Origin: Bradyrhizobium amphicarpaeae
Lineage (GTDB): Bacteria > Pseudomonadota > Alphaproteobacteria > Rhizobiales > Xanthobacteraceae
Reading direction: 5' to 3'
Assembly: GCF_002266435.3 (NCBI RefSeq)
Contig: NZ_CP029426.2
Location: 4,122,001-4,186,000, forward strand
DNA length: 64,000 bases
Shown here: positions 1 to 11,562 of the stretch, one piece after another
Layout of the letters: the number at the start of each line of letters is the position of its first letter
Position numbering within the stretch: the first letter of the stretch is position 1
The notes under the pieces: model-generated
Seen by the model: the letters and a program-made list of their open reading frames with translations, nothing else
Told to the model about the DNA's origin: nothing
The model's database searches: none
Position numbers and translations under genes: made by a program

Positions 1-209
1 TAGACGAGCAAGACGAAGATGACCACGCCGACCATGGCGATCGTCGTATACTGGCGCCGCAGATATGCCTGTGCCCCCTCCGCGACCGCTGCCGCGATCT
101 CCTGCATGCGCGGCGACCCCGCATCCGCGCTCAACACCGAAGACGTCGCCCAAATCGCGTAGACGACGGAAAGCACTCCGCAGAGCACAATCAACCATAA
201 TGCTGTCAT
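1..209 (-). CDS. hppA: K+-insensitive pyrophosphate-energized proton pump, N-terminal fragment (cut by window start)
   Basis: This is the first 69 codons of a membrane-bound H+-pumping pyrophosphatase, which couples PPi hydrolysis to proton export across the inner membrane. The visible protein starts [20 protein letters not shown], a first membrane segment. It continues with a short loop containing [14 protein letters not shown], the conserved start of these pumps, and then enters a second membrane segment. The rest of the gene lies left of the window. The start is the ATG ending at 209. The gene lies downstream of thiL on the same strand with a gap of about 230 bases, so it may have its own promoter. 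Identity rests on recognition of the N-terminus only, but that motif is characteristic. Confidence 0.88.
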   Translation of the reverse strand, partial: MTALWLIVLCGVLSVVYAIWATSSVLSADAGSPRMQEIAAAVAEGAQAYLRRQYTTIAMVGVVIFVLLV

Positions 210-442
210 TTGATTTTTGCCTCAGATCCTTGATGTGTCCCCGGCGCCTTTTGTTGTCCGTCTTGCGGTGCGGCGCCTTGATTTCGAACAAAGCCGCCCC
301 CTGCCCAAAAGGGGCGGCCTTAGTCGGTCACAAGCTTGCCAAAATCGAATTGAGGGTGCAACGCCGGATAGGGCCGAAAACGCCGATCTCGGCAGGTATT
401 TAGCCAAGTGCCGAGAACCAGGATGCCGGTTTGGAGAAATTC

Positions 443-1444
443 CTAGAAGTGGCTGTAGGACAGCCGCCTCAAGACCAATTCCTGGCCCTGCCCGTCCAGG
501 AAGCGCGGCCCCTGCTGGCCCGCGACGATCGTGCCGATCGCGGTGACGGCAAGGCCGGCCGCCCGCCCCGCGGCAATCAGCGCATCGGCCTGCGCCGGCG
601 AGACGGTGCACAGCACCTCGTAATCGTCGCCACCCGCAAGCAGCGTCTCGACGCAAACGGCGTTACTGGCAAGCAGGCCTGCTGCCGCCGCCGAGAGCGG
701 CACGCGCGCCACGTCGACCGTGGCCGAGACCCCGGATGCCGCGCAGAGTTTCGCCAGATCGCCGGCGAGCCCGTCGGAGACGTCCATCGCCGCGGTGGCA
801 TGATCGCGCACGGCCCGTGCCAGCGGGTTGCGCGGCTGCGGCACGCGATAGCGTGAGACCAGGGCCTCCCTTGCAGCGGGATCGGTCGTAAGCGCGGCAG
901 CAGCCGCACCGCCCGTGAGCACGTCGAGGCCGAGCGCAGCGTCGCCGATCGTGCCGGTCACCAGGATGCGATCGCCTGGCTTCGCGCCGGTACGCCCGAC
1001 CATCCGCCCCTTCGGCACGCGGCCGAAGGCGGTGATCGAGATCATCTGCGGCCCCGGCGTCGACACCGTGTCGCCGCCGAGCAGCGGACAGACGAATTCC
1101 CTGGCGTCTTCGCCCAGCGCGTCCGCGAACGGCCGCAGCCAGGCATCCTCCTTGCTGCGCAGCGCCAGCGTCAGCACGAAGCCGGCGGGCACCGCGCCCT
1201 TGGCGGCGAGATCGGACAGGTTCACCCGCAGCGCTTTTCGCGCGATCGTGTCGGGCGGGTCGGTGGCAAGATAGTGCACGCCTTCGACGACGGCATCGGT
1301 GGTGACGACGATGTCGTCGCCCGACGACGACAGCACCGCCGCGTCATCGACCAGGCCGAACGCGCCGGGATCGGTCGCCAGCGGCTTGAAATAGCGCGCG
1401 ATGAGGGAGTCTTCGGCGGAGCCCTGATCGTCGTTCTGCGTCAC
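443..1444 (-). CDS. thiL: Thiamine-monophosphate kinase
   Basis: ThiL phosphorylates thiamine monophosphate to thiamine diphosphate with ATP, the last step of cofactor synthesis, in the cytosol. The 333-residue protein is of normal family length. It shows the Mg/ATP-binding DDAAV motif near residue 33, GGDTV near 125, MDVSDGL in the middle and GGDDYE near residue 270, all typical of the PurM-like ThiL fold. It follows ribD-ribE-ribH-nusB on the same strand, a common alphaproteobacterial order. It is separated from nusB by 150 bases that contain a palindromic repeat, so transcriptional coupling to nusB is uncertain. Confidence 0.95.
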   Translation of the reverse strand: MTQNDDQGSAEDSLIARYFKPLATDPGAFGLVDDAAVLSSSGDDIVVTTDAVVEGVHYLATDPPDTIARKALRVNLSDLAAKGAVPAGFVLTLALRSKEDAWLRPFADALGEDAREFVCPLLGGDTVSTPGPQMISITAFGRVPKGRMVGRTGAKPGDRILVTGTIGDAALGLDVLTGGAAAAALTTDPAAREALVSRYRVPQPRNPLARAVRDHATAAMDVSDGLAGDLAKLCAASGVSATVDVARVPLSAAAAGLLASNAVCVETLLAGGDDYEVLCTVSPAQADALIAAGRAAGLAVTAIGTIVAGQQGPRFLDGQGQELVLRRLSYSHF

Positions 1445-1454
1445 AACAGCAGAC

Positions 1455-1570
1455 CCGTCATCCTGAGGTGCGAGCCCTTGCGAGCCTCGAAGGATGCGCG
1501 GCCGAGCAGCACCTCAGCAAGCCGTCGTCCTTCGAGGCCTCCGCTTCGCTCCGGCACCTCAGGATGACGG
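1455..1570. repeat. Intergenic palindromic repeat, family A (CCGTCATCCTGAGG ends)
   Basis: The element of about 116 bases begins with CCGTCATCCTGAGG and ends with its reverse complement CCTCAGGATGACGG. An inner pair (CCTCGAAGGATG against its complement CGTCCTTCGAGG) is also inverted. It lies between nusB and thiL. A second copy with the same ends lies near 34360-34423. The RNA would fold into a long hairpin. This looks like a REP/BIME-type mobile palindromic repeat rather than a gene. Confidence 0.8.
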
Positions 1571-1595
1571 CTACGGCGGAAAACATCGTCTCAAC

Positions 1596-2093
1596 TTACC
1601 CGCGCCCGAACTCGTCGCCGCGAAACTGACGGCCGATCTGGTCGAGCACGGCGTTGACCATTCCGGTCTCCTCGCGATCGACGAAGGCGTTGGCGACGTC
1701 GACATATTCGGAGACGACGACGCGGCCCGGCACGTCCTTGCGGTGCTCCAGCTCATAGGCCCCTGCCCGCAGCACCGCGCGCAGGATGGCTTCGATCCGC
1801 TTCAAGGGCCAGCCCTTCGACAGCGCCTCGTCGATCAGGGGATCGAGCTTCTTCTGGTCGCGCACGACGCCCGAGACGACGTCGCGGAAGAACGCTGCTT
1901 CGGCCGGCAGGTAGGTGTCGCCCTCGACCTCGTTGCCGAGCCAATGGCTTTCGAACTCGGCGAAGATGTCGTTGATGCCGGCGCCGGCGATGTCCATCTG
2001 ATACAGCGCCTGCACGGCTGCAAGCCGCGCGGCGCCGCGCCGGTTCGCCTTCTTCTCAGTGCTGGCAGGCGGCTTTTTGCTGTTGTCAGCCAT
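1596..2093 (-). CDS. nusB: Transcription antitermination protein NusB
   Basis: NusB binds boxA RNA together with NusE (ribosomal protein S10) and promotes antitermination, chiefly in rRNA operons. The 165-residue protein is all-alpha. After a basic, low-complexity N-terminus of about 17 residues it has RRGAARLAAVQALYQMDI, the classical start of NusB. The C-terminal helices include a conserved VVSEYVDVANAF stretch. The ATG at 2093 follows the ribH stop by only two bases, so translation is probably coupled to ribH. Confidence 0.95.
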   Translation of the reverse strand: MADNSKKPPASTEKKANRRGAARLAAVQALYQMDIAGAGINDIFAEFESHWLGNEVEGDTYLPAEAAFFRDVVSGVVRDQKKLDPLIDEALSKGWPLKRIEAILRAVLRAGAYELEHRKDVPGRVVVSEYVDVANAFVDREETGMVNAVLDQIGRQFRGDEFGRG

Positions 2094-2095
2094 GA

Positions 2096-2587
2096 TCAGG
2101 CCTGCGCCATGCGGCGTTTGATGCGCAGCATCGCCAGCGCCGCACGTGCGGCATCGCCGCCTTTGTCGAGCTCGCTGGCCCGCGCCCGCGCCCAGGCCTG
2201 CGCCTCATTATTGACGGTGAGGATGCCGTTGCCGAGCGGCAGCTTTCGCGCCACGGCCAGATCCATCAGCGCGCGCGAGGATTCCTGCGATACGATCTCG
2301 AAGTGAATGGTGTCTCCGCGGATCACGCAGCCAAGCGCGATCACCGCGTCATAAGGCTTGCCGTTCGCTGCCGCGGCGTCGATCGCGATGGCGATGGCCG
2401 CCGGAATCTCCAGCGCGCCCGGCACCGTGATCACATCATGGGTCAGGCCGGCCGCCTTCAATTCGGTCACCGCGCCGTCCAGGAGCGCGTCCTGGAGATC
2501 GTCATAGAAACGCGCCTCGACAATCAGCGCCCGCGCGCCGGAAATGTCGGTCTGGTCCTTCAGGGGTGCGCGCCGCGCGTCTGCCAT
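2096..2587 (-). CDS. ribH: 6,7-dimethyl-8-ribityllumazine synthase
   Basis: RibH condenses the pyrimidinedione from the RibD branch with dihydroxybutanone phosphate to give lumazine, the penultimate step of riboflavin synthesis. The protein of 163 residues has the substrate-binding VPGALEIP motif, then [12 protein letters not shown], and [16 protein letters not shown] near the C-terminus. These are all family signatures. I chose the ATG at 2587. A TTG two codons upstream is in frame but is less likely, since an AGG lies just upstream of the ATG. The gene sits between ribE and nusB. A palindromic repeat occupies the gap to ribE. Confidence 0.95.
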   Translation of the reverse strand: MADARRAPLKDQTDISGARALIVEARFYDDLQDALLDGAVTELKAAGLTHDVITVPGALEIPAAIAIAIDAAAANGKPYDAVIALGCVIRGDTIHFEIVSQESSRALMDLAVARKLPLGNGILTVNNEAQAWARARASELDKGGDAARAALAMLRIKRRMAQA

Positions 2588-2600
2588 GGTCAACCTATTC

Positions 2601-2685
2601 TGTCATTGCCGGGCTCGACCCGGCAATCCATCGGGCAAGCCCCTCTTAAGAGGATGGATGCGCGGGTCAAGCCCGCGCATGACGA
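2601..2685. repeat. Intergenic palindromic repeat, family B
   Basis: Two adjoining palindromic arms are visible. GTCATTGCCGGGCTCGACCC is followed by GGCAATCCAT. After a short spacer comes GATGGATGCGCGGGTCAAGC and then CCGCGCATGACGA. The element lies between ribE and ribH. A copy in the opposite orientation lies at 45873-45947. The family is abundant between genes in Bradyrhizobium as far as I know. No coding function is apparent. Confidence 0.8.
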
Positions 2686-2697
2686 CTTTGTACGCCG

Positions 2698-3306
2698 TCA
2701 CTTCATTTCCGTCAGCCGCGCCGCATAGCGGGCCATCAGGTCGACCTCGATATTGACCTCATCCCCCGCCTTCCAGCCGCCGATCGTCGTGACCGAGAGC
2801 GTGTGCGGGATGATCAGCACCGAAAAGGTCGTGTCACTGACCGTATTGACCGTCAGCGAGACGCCGTCGAGCGTGATCGAGCCCTTGGTTGCGATGAACC
2901 GCGCCAGCTCCCGCGTGGTCGAGAGCTCGAACCGCGCCATGTCGGGCAGATCCTCGCGGCTGACGAGGGTCGCAATACCGTCGACGTGGCCGGCGACGAT
3001 ATGCCCGCCCAGTTCGTCGCCGATTTTGAGCGCGCGCTCGAGGTTGAGCCTGGTGCCGAGCTTCCAGTGTTTTGCCGTGGTCAGCGCCAGGGTCTCGGCG
3101 GCGGCATCGACGTCGAACCAGGTCTTGCCATCGGCAACACCGGAAGCGACCACGGTGAGGCAGACGCCGTTATTTGCGATCGAGGCGCCGTCGGCAATGG
3201 TGGTCTGGTCATAGCGGCAGGCGATGCGCAGCCGGTGCAGCTGTCCCTGCGCCGTCGGCGTGAAGCCGACGATCTCGCCGAGATCGGTGACAATGCCAGT
3301 GAACAT
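2698..3306 (-). CDS. ribE: Riboflavin synthase, alpha subunit
   Basis: This enzyme dismutates two lumazine molecules to riboflavin plus pyrimidinedione. The 202-residue protein has the two tandem lumazine-binding beta-barrel repeats. The first begins [12 protein letters not shown] with SIANNGVCLTV, and the second contains GHIVAGHVDG and SITLDGVSLTVN. These paired motifs are diagnostic of the trimeric alpha subunit. Its start overlaps the ribD stop by one base (TAATG arrangement), so translation is coupled. Some authors call this gene ribC. Confidence 0.95.
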   Translation of the reverse strand: MFTGIVTDLGEIVGFTPTAQGQLHRLRIACRYDQTTIADGASIANNGVCLTVVASGVADGKTWFDVDAAAETLALTTAKHWKLGTRLNLERALKIGDELGGHIVAGHVDGIATLVSREDLPDMARFELSTTRELARFIATKGSITLDGVSLTVNTVSDTTFSVLIIPHTLSVTTIGGWKAGDEVNIEVDLMARYAARLTEMK

Positions 3307-4454
3307 TACGCGCGCTCGTAGATGGTGAGAGTATCCTTGTCGAATGTTTCGCTAGCATGAACCTTGTAGGCCTGCGACTGCGTGATTTTCGACAGGGGCA
3401 ATGCATCGAGCGCATCGACGCCACCGGCGCCGACCTCTTCCGCGCCGCGGAACAGCCATATCTCGTCGACGAGGTCGGCGGCGACGAACGAGGCCGCAAC
3501 GCGGCTGCCGCCTTCCACCATCAGCCGCGTGATGCCCTTCCCGGCCAACCCAGTCAGCACCGCACCTAGATCGAGCCCGGATGCATCGCCGGGAGGCACG
3601 CGCATGATTTGCGCACCGACCGCACCGAGGCGGGTCGCCGCCGCCGCTTCCGCCAGTTCGGAAGCGATCACCCAAAGCGGCGTCTCGCGCGCGGTACGCG
3701 CCAGCCGGCTCGATGCGGCAATGCGCAGGCTCTGATCGAGCACCACGCGCACCGGCGAGCGCGCCGCCATGCCCGGCAGGCGGCAGGTGAGAAGCGGATC
3801 GTCCGCCAGCACCGTTCCGATGCCGACCAGGATGGCATCGCTCGAGGCGCGCAGCAGATGCACGCGATTGCGCGCCGCCTCCCCGGTGATCGCGATCGGC
3901 TTGCCGCCGGCGGCGCCGATCTTGCCGTCGGGCGAGACTGCGAGCTTCAGGATCACATGAGGGCGCTTGTCCCGGATGCGGCGGAAATGCCCGGCATGGT
4001 CGAATGCGGCTTCCGCCGCGCACAGGCCCAATTCCACATTGATGCCTGCAGCACGCAGCCGGGCGTGCCCCTGGCCTGCGACCTCCGGATTGGGATCCTC
4101 GATCGCCGCGACCACGCGCTTGATGCCGGCCGCGATCACCGCGTCGGCGCAGGGCGGCGACTTGCCGAAATGGGAGCAAGGTTCGAGCGTGACGTAAAGC
4201 GTGGCGCCGCGTGCGGCTTCGCCTGCCCGCCGCAGGGCTTCGGGCTCGGCATGTGGACGCCCGCCCGCCTGGGTCCAGCCGCGGCCGACGATGACACCGT
4301 CCTTGACGACGACGGCACCGACCGCCGGATTCGGCCACGTGCGCCCCTGCCCGCGGCGTCCGAGCGCCAGCGCAAGCTCCATGAAGCGTCGATCGGAGTC
4401 CTTGGCTTCGCGGGCCTTCTGCGCGAACTGATCCTCCAGGATACGGAAGATCAT
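3306..4454 (-). CDS. ribD: Bifunctional diaminohydroxyphosphoribosylaminopyrimidine deaminase / 5-amino-6-(5-phosphoribosylamino)uracil reductase
   Basis: RibD carries out deamination and then side-chain reduction in riboflavin synthesis. Residues 20-165 form the cytidine-deaminase-like zinc domain, with the HAE triad at 68-70 and the pair of zinc cysteines C93 and C102 in [12 protein letters not shown]. Residues 170-382 form the DHFR-like reductase domain ([11 protein letters not shown], then [12 protein letters not shown]). Length is normal for the family. The ATG overlaps the nrdR stop by four bases (ATGA), which supports this start. A later ATG at codon 25 is possible but is not needed. 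Confidence 0.95.
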   Translation of the reverse strand: MIFRILEDQFAQKAREAKDSDRRFMELALALGRRGQGRTWPNPAVGAVVVKDGVIVGRGWTQAGGRPHAEPEALRRAGEAARGATLYVTLEPCSHFGKSPPCADAVIAAGIKRVVAAIEDPNPEVAGQGHARLRAAGINVELGLCAAEAAFDHAGHFRRIRDKRPHVILKLAVSPDGKIGAAGGKPIAITGEAARNRVHLLRASSDAILVGIGTVLADDPLLTCRLPGMAARSPVRVVLDQSLRIAASSRLARTARETPLWVIASELAEAAAATRLGAVGAQIMRVPPGDASGLDLGAVLTGLAGKGITRLMVEGGSRVAASFVAADLVDEIWLFRGAEEVGAGGVDALDALPLSKITQSQAYKVHASETFDKDTLTIYERA

Positions 4455-4933
4455 TTGCGGATCGCAGCGAGCCGCGCTTCCTCCTCACCGGAGAGCTCGC
4501 CGAGCACGTCGGCGAAATCCTTGGCCTCGCGGAAATTGCGGTAGACCGAGGCGAAGCGCACATAGGCGACGTCGTCGAGCGTGCGCAGGTGCTCCATCAC
4601 GGTCTCGCCGATCACCTCGGACGAGATCTCGGCCTCGCCGCCGGTCTCGAGCTCGCGCACGATGGTGGAGACCATCTTCTCCACCCTTTCAGGCTCGACC
4701 TGCCGCTTGCGCAAAGAGATCGACACCGAGCGCATCAGCTTGTCGCGGTCGAACGGCACGCGGCGGCCGTTGCGCTTGACCACGGTGAGCTCGCGCAGCT
4801 GCACGCGCTCGAAGGTGGTGAAGCGGAAATTGCAGGCGACGCACACGCGCCGCCTGCGGATCACGGACGAGTCCTCGGTCGGACGCGAGTCCTTTACCTG
4901 CGTATCGAGACTGTTGCAGTTCGGGCAGCGCAT
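4451..4933 (-). CDS. nrdR: Transcriptional repressor NrdR
   Basis: NrdR represses ribonucleotide reductase genes when dATP is high. The 160-residue protein has an N-terminal zinc ribbon with C3, C6, C31 and C34 (MRCPNC ... VCVAC). This is followed by the ATP-cone domain ([19 protein letters not shown]). The C-terminus is acidic and ends [10 protein letters not shown]. It lies between glyA and ribD, the usual alphaproteobacterial context, and is coupled to ribD by a four-base overlap. No NrdR box was identified in this window. Confidence 0.95.
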   Translation of the reverse strand: MRCPNCNSLDTQVKDSRPTEDSSVIRRRRVCVACNFRFTTFERVQLRELTVVKRNGRRVPFDRDKLMRSVSISLRKRQVEPERVEKMVSTIVRELETGGEAEISSEVIGETVMEHLRTLDDVAYVRFASVYRNFREAKDFADVLGELSGEEEARLAAIRK

Positions 4934-4948
4934 CCGTTGACCTTGACC

Positions 4949-6247
<1,299 letters not shown>

Positions 6248-6509
6248 CTTGCGAATATCTCCACCGCCGCAGCCTTTTGGCGGGCTACGGGCGGTCTGGT
6301 GTGGCGATCGGAAGCGGCGAGCGCGATCTACCACATCGCCCGCAACAGGCCAAGTAGTTGCGGGTCAGGCTGGATATTTGTGCAAGATATGGTGGAGGAT
6401 GGAGGTTCGCCGTGCTTGGGCCGGTCTTGGGGAACCGCCCGAGCGCCGCCTCCCGAATGGGGCCGATTTGGGCCCTAACTCCTCATCCTTGGGGCCGGCC
6501 GGCTGCCTG

Positions 6510-6731
6510 TCACAGCCCCGTATAGCCCGCCTTCACGGGGTCCACGCTGCCGTCGAGCTGGCGCAGATAGGTCAGGCCGCACACCGTCAACCGGTGCGTG
6601 TCCTTCTCGCCAGCTTCCATCAGGGTGTTGAGATAGTTCGTGACCTTGGCCTTCGCCTCTTCGCTGGCCGCAGCAGTGCGGTTGGCGAGCAAGTCGTAGG
6701 TCTGCATGATGCGGTCGATGGCGGCTTCCAT
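6510..6731 (-). CDS. Small conserved protein of unknown function (73 aa)
   Basis: I do not recognise a family. The start chosen is the ATG at 6731, preceded by AGAGGGTG, a good ribosome binding site. The 73-residue product is mostly helical in appearance (AAIDRIMQTYDLLANRT ... EEAKAKVTNYLNTLMEAGE). It ends LTYLRQLDGSVDPVKAGYTGL. There are no membrane segments or metal motifs. The gene lies 37 bases downstream of another small gene at 6769-7005, and the two probably form one transcript. A longer reading frame running to 6890 overlaps that neighbour and has no family-like sequence, so it was not used. Confidence 0.6.
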   Translation of the reverse strand: MEAAIDRIMQTYDLLANRTAAASEEAKAKVTNYLNTLMEAGEKDTHRLTVCGLTYLRQLDGSVDPVKAGYTGL

Positions 6732-6768
6732 GGCACCCTCTGGTTGGTCGATGGTCTGGGATTGTCGA

Positions 6769-7005
6769 TCAGGCAACCGCGCGAGCCTCGCCCTGTGCCT
6801 GGAACCGGGCGATCGCCTTGTTGGCGAGCCTGATCTTGTTGATTTCGCCGCCGTGAAGCAGCTTGACGATGATCCCGAGCAGGCGTTCATTGGTCACGAG
6901 CGTATCTGGGATCGCGCCGGAGCGCCGAAGGGAATTTGCGGCGATGGCGTAGGCCTCGCTCACGATTTCCACGTTCATCGCCTGAAGCCCGCGCTCGATC
7001 AGCAT
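6769..7005 (-). CDS. Small conserved protein of unknown function (78 aa)
   Basis: The product (MLIERGLQAMNVEIVSEAYA...) is a soluble, helix-rich protein without a family I can name. The ATG at 7005 has GGAGA and AGGG sequences upstream. A second ATG nine codons in (MNVEIVSEAY) is possible. Features include SGAIPDTLVTNERLLGIIVK and an ARFQAQGEA tail. It lies upstream of the 73-residue gene on the same strand with a short gap. The pair is between glyA and ldtR and could be regulated together. Confidence 0.6.
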   Translation of the reverse strand: MLIERGLQAMNVEIVSEAYAIAANSLRRSGAIPDTLVTNERLLGIIVKLLHGGEINKIRLANKAIARFQAQGEARAVA

Positions 7006-7202
7006 CGCCCTGTCTCCGATCGAAGGAGATAAGCGCAAAGCCCGGAACTGGTTCCCCGGGACCGTACGATTTTCTTCGCATGTGCAAAATGCAAAACGCA
7101 CCGGTCCGGGGCAACTCCGGGCCGGCGCGCTTGGGGAAGTCAGGCACGTTCGGGAGGGCTGCCGGTCTTGTTGCGGGCCGGCTTGGCCTATCCCCTTAAA
7201 AC

Positions 7203-7721
7203 TCAGAGACGATACAGGATCTGGTCGGTCCAGAACCGCTCGAGGCGGTGCAGCGACTTGTTGAGGGTCGAGAACTCCTCGCCCGAGATGCCGCCGACCT
7301 GCTCCACGGTCTTGACGTGCTTCTGGTAGAGCGCATCGACGATGCGGCGGACTTCCTGGCCCTGCGGGGTCAGGCGGATGCGCACCGAGCGGCGATCGAC
7401 GCGCGAGCGCTGATGATCGAGGAAGCCGAGTTCGACGAGCTTCTTCAGATTGTAGGAGACGTTGGAGCCGAGATAGTAGCCGCGCGTGCGCAGCTCGCCC
7501 GCGGTCAGCTCCTTGTCGCCGATGTTGTAGAGCAGGAGAGCCTGCACCGAGTTGATGTCCGCGCGACCGCGGCGATCGAATTCGTCCTTGATCACGTCGA
7601 GCAGCCGGCGATGCAGCCGCTCCACCAGAGTCAAAGCTTCCAGATAGAGCGACTGCACCGAACCCTGCTGGCCGGAGACGCGCTCTGCGGTATCTGCCGC
7701 AGTTGCGACGGCTTTCATCAT
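7203..7721 (-). CDS. ldtR: MarR-family transcriptional regulator LdtR
   Basis: This is a 172-residue winged-helix regulator. LdtR of rhizobia and Liberibacter controls an L,D-transpeptidase gene, and thereby cell wall and osmotic tolerance. The core runs from about residue 25 (LYLEALTLVERLHRRLLDVIK) through the recognition region GYYLGSNVSYNLKKLVELG and the wing DHQRSRVDRRSVRIRLT. The start at 7721 has AGGGGAA upstream. A short inverted repeat (GTCG, 7 bases, CGAC) at 7737-7751 lies just upstream of the start and may be its own operator, which is inference. No transpeptidase gene is adjacent here. Confidence 0.85.
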   Translation of the reverse strand: MMKAVATAADTAERVSGQQGSVQSLYLEALTLVERLHRRLLDVIKDEFDRRGRADINSVQALLLYNIGDKELTAGELRTRGYYLGSNVSYNLKKLVELGFLDHQRSRVDRRSVRIRLTPQGQEVRRIVDALYQKHVKTVEQVGGISGEEFSTLNKSLHRLERFWTDQILYRL

Positions 7722-7736
7722 GACACTTCCCCTGTT

Positions 7737-7751
7737 GTCGTTTTTATCGAC
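7737..7751. promoter_or_regulatory. Possible operator upstream of ldtR
   Basis: The inverted repeat GTCG-TTTTTAT-CGAC lies 16 bases upstream of the ldtR start in an AT-richer stretch, followed by another CGAC-containing sequence. MarR-family proteins often autoregulate through such sites. No binding data or alignment is available here, so this is a weak call. Confidence 0.3.
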
Positions 7752-8070
7752 ACTTATTCGACGAAACTTGTGTCCCGCCTGATAGGTGCAACTTAAGGGG
7801 GGCGTTTGAAGATCGGCTTAAATAAGAGAATAAAGAGATCATGAATTTAAGGCAGTGAATTGCGGATTAAGCCTGTGCCACAAGCACTTTTCGAAAGCCT
7901 CTGTTGACCTTCGCAAGGTCCTGTTCACCCTCCGTCCGCCGCATCTGTCGCATTCCAGAACAGCCCCGCTCCGTTTCGAAACGGGCGCGTAACAGCTGTG
8001 GCGGAACCGGCTGGTCAACGAAAACTTACCTCGAATTTTAGGCAACCAACGGTCAACCAAACGCAACACT
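7752..8070. other. Gene-free stretch upstream of ldtR
   Basis: This AT-richer stretch of about 320 bases probably contains the ldtR promoter. I see no gene with a convincing start or family resemblance. A reading frame on the minus strand from 8180 crosses the neighbouring palindromic repeat and is not a credible protein. Confidence 0.6.
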
Positions 8071-8215
8071 CTCGTGTCCCGGACAAGCGCCGCAAAGCGG
8101 CGCGCAGAGCCGGGATCCAGAACGCTCAAAGCGAGATCGTGGAGAGATGGGCCCCGGCTCTGCAACGCATCACGCCGCAAGTGCGGCGCGCCGCGTCGCG
8201 TCCGGGGCGCGAGAG
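8071..8215. repeat. Intergenic palindromic repeat, family C (TCTCGTGTCCCGGAC type)
   Basis: The element of about 145 bases opens with CTCGTGTCCCGGAC and closes with GTCCGGGGCGCGAGAG. It has inner inverted segments GAGCCGGGATCC and GGGCCCCGGCTC. A second copy of the same family lies at 37731-37870 upstream of parC's stop. It sits between the divergently expressed ldtR region and the end of the DUF6163-like gene. No coding function is apparent. Confidence 0.75.
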
Positions 8216-8237
8216 CATTGTTGATCGCGACGTTGAG

Positions 8238-9936
<1,699 letters not shown>

Positions 9937-10080
9937 GATGCCGCAGACCGCGCGCGACCCCCTCGCCCCCACCGCCCCCGAATCGCCGGAATATTTCGGC
10001 TTGTTGACGTCCGTGTGCCCTTGGCACGGGGATGGCCTGTTCCCATGTCCTGCCACGGGAGAACTCCCTGGGAGACGGTC

Positions 10081-10620
10081 ATGTCGTATTCGGAGTCGGG
10101 CAACACGTGGCGCAATGACGGCGGGGCGCAGCCGCACGCCTACGACCCCTATCTGCATCCGGAACTGTTCCGCGGCGTTGCGACGCGGCGGGTGTTCGCC
10201 TTCCTGATCGACATGGTCGTGATCTCGGTGCCGGTCATCCTCGGCTACATCTTCATCGCCTTGTTCGGCGTGGTCACGCTCGGCATCGGCTGGGCGCTGT
10301 TCTGGCTGGCCTGGCCGGCCTCGGTGATCTGGGCCATCGTCTATTACGGCGCCTGCATCGGAGGCCCCTCCTCCGCGACGATCGGGATGCGGGTGATGGA
10401 TCTGGAGCTGCGCACCTGGTACGGCGCGCCGGGCTATTTTGTGCTCGGCGCCACCCATGCGGTGCTGTTCTGGGTGACGGTCTCGTTCCTGACGCCCTTC
10501 GTGGTGCTGCTCGGCCTGTTCAACGGCCGCCGTCGCCTGCTGCACGATTTCGTGCTGGGAACGGTCGTGATCAACAATTCGGTCCGCGTGCCGGCGCCGC
10601 AGGCGGCCAGGACCTATTGA
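10081..10620 (+). CDS. RDD-family membrane protein
   Basis: The RDD domain is a small multi-pass membrane domain of mostly unknown function. Some members are ion exchangers. The 179-residue protein begins with a hydrophilic stretch (MSYSESGNTWRNDGG), then RRVFAFLIDMVVISVPVILG, where the RxxAxxxD signature marks the family. It continues with further membrane segments around 62-95 and 120-150, and ends with RRRLLHDFVLGTVVI. The ATG at 10081 has GGGAGACGG upstream. It follows hemB by 144 bases and precedes bpt. Function in the cell is not clear from context. Confidence 0.8.
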   Translation: MSYSESGNTWRNDGGAQPHAYDPYLHPELFRGVATRRVFAFLIDMVVISVPVILGYIFIALFGVVTLGIGWALFWLAWPASVIWAIVYYGACIGGPSSATIGMRVMDLELRTWYGAPGYFVLGATHAVLFWVTVSFLTPFVVLLGLFNGRRRLLHDFVLGTVVINNSVRVPAPQAARTY

Positions 10621-10767
10621 GGACCTGGTGATCGCAAGGACCTCGTGATCAACGGCCTGCTAACCGGGATCCGCTAAGCTGACTGACCTGACCTGCCGAG
10701 CTGACCAATTGACCGGAGGCTTTCGTAGCGCGATGCTGACACTCACTTCGGAGGCCCACGACGTCCC

Positions 10768-11544
10768 TTGACCCAGCACTCGCGCGACACCCCCCAATTT
10801 TACCTCACGGCGCCCTCGCCCTGCCCCTATCTGCCGGGACGGCATGAGCGCAAAGTGTTCACGCATCTCGTGGGCGAAAAGGCCGGCGACCTCAACGACC
10901 TCCTGACCCATGGCGGCTTCCGCCGCAGCCAGTCGATCGCCTATCGGCCGGCTTGCGACCAGTGCCGCGCCTGCGTCTCGGTCAGGGTCGTCGCCAACGA
11001 GTTCCGCCCGTCCCGCAACTTCCGCAAGGTGATGGCGCGCAATGCCGACATCGTCGGCGAGCAGCGCAGCGCGGTGCCGACCTCCGAGCAATATTCGGTG
11101 TTCCGCGCCTATCTCGACGCCCGCCACCGCCATGGTGGCATGGCCGACATGACCGTGCTCGACTACGCCATGATGGTCGAGGACAGCCATGTCGAGACCC
11201 GCATCATCGAGTACCGCAAACGCGGCCCCGACAGCGGCATCACCGGCCGCGGCGAGGAACTGATCGCGGTCGCGCTCACCGACGTGCTCAGCGACGGGCT
11301 GTCGATGGTCTATTCGTTCTTCGAGCCGGGCCAGGTCAGCCGCTCGATGGGCACCTTCATGATCCTCGACCACATCGCGCGTGCCCGCCGGCAAGGGCTG
11401 CCTTACGTCTATCTCGGCTACTGGATCGAGGGCTCCAAGAAGATGGACTACAAGGCCCGCTTCCTGCCGCAGCAGCGCCTCGCGCCCTCGGGCTGGCTGC
11501 GCATCGACGCGCAGGGCGATGCGGCGTCCGAGCCGCAGGACTAA
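10768..11544 (+). CDS. bpt: Aspartate/glutamate leucyltransferase (Bpt)
   Basis: Bpt transfers leucine from Leu-tRNA to proteins with an N-terminal Asp or Glu, marking them for ClpS/ClpAP degradation. The 258-residue protein has the ATE-type N-terminal domain with cysteines in [14 protein letters not shown]. The C-terminal GNAT-like domain contains SYSFFEP-like and [19 protein letters not shown] segments. The reading frame opens with TTG at 10768. GGAGG lies 13 bases upstream, slightly far, and no better in-frame start is seen. The gene is followed convergently by the DyP peroxidase gene. Confidence 0.93.
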   Translation: MTQHSRDTPQFYLTAPSPCPYLPGRHERKVFTHLVGEKAGDLNDLLTHGGFRRSQSIAYRPACDQCRACVSVRVVANEFRPSRNFRKVMARNADIVGEQRSAVPTSEQYSVFRAYLDARHRHGGMADMTVLDYAMMVEDSHVETRIIEYRKRGPDSGITGRGEELIAVALTDVLSDGLSMVYSFFEPGQVSRSMGTFMILDHIARARRQGLPYVYLGYWIEGSKKMDYKARFLPQQRLAPSGWLRIDAQGDAASEPQD

Positions 11545-11562
11545 GGTCCGACTTCGCAGCCT

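Noticed and set aside
6248..6509. Possible riboswitch upstream of glyA
   Set aside because: No glycine, SAM or tetrahydrofolate riboswitch core could be recognised by eye.
7839..8180. Minus-strand frame of 113 codons
   Set aside because: Half of it is the family C palindromic repeat and no start is plausible.
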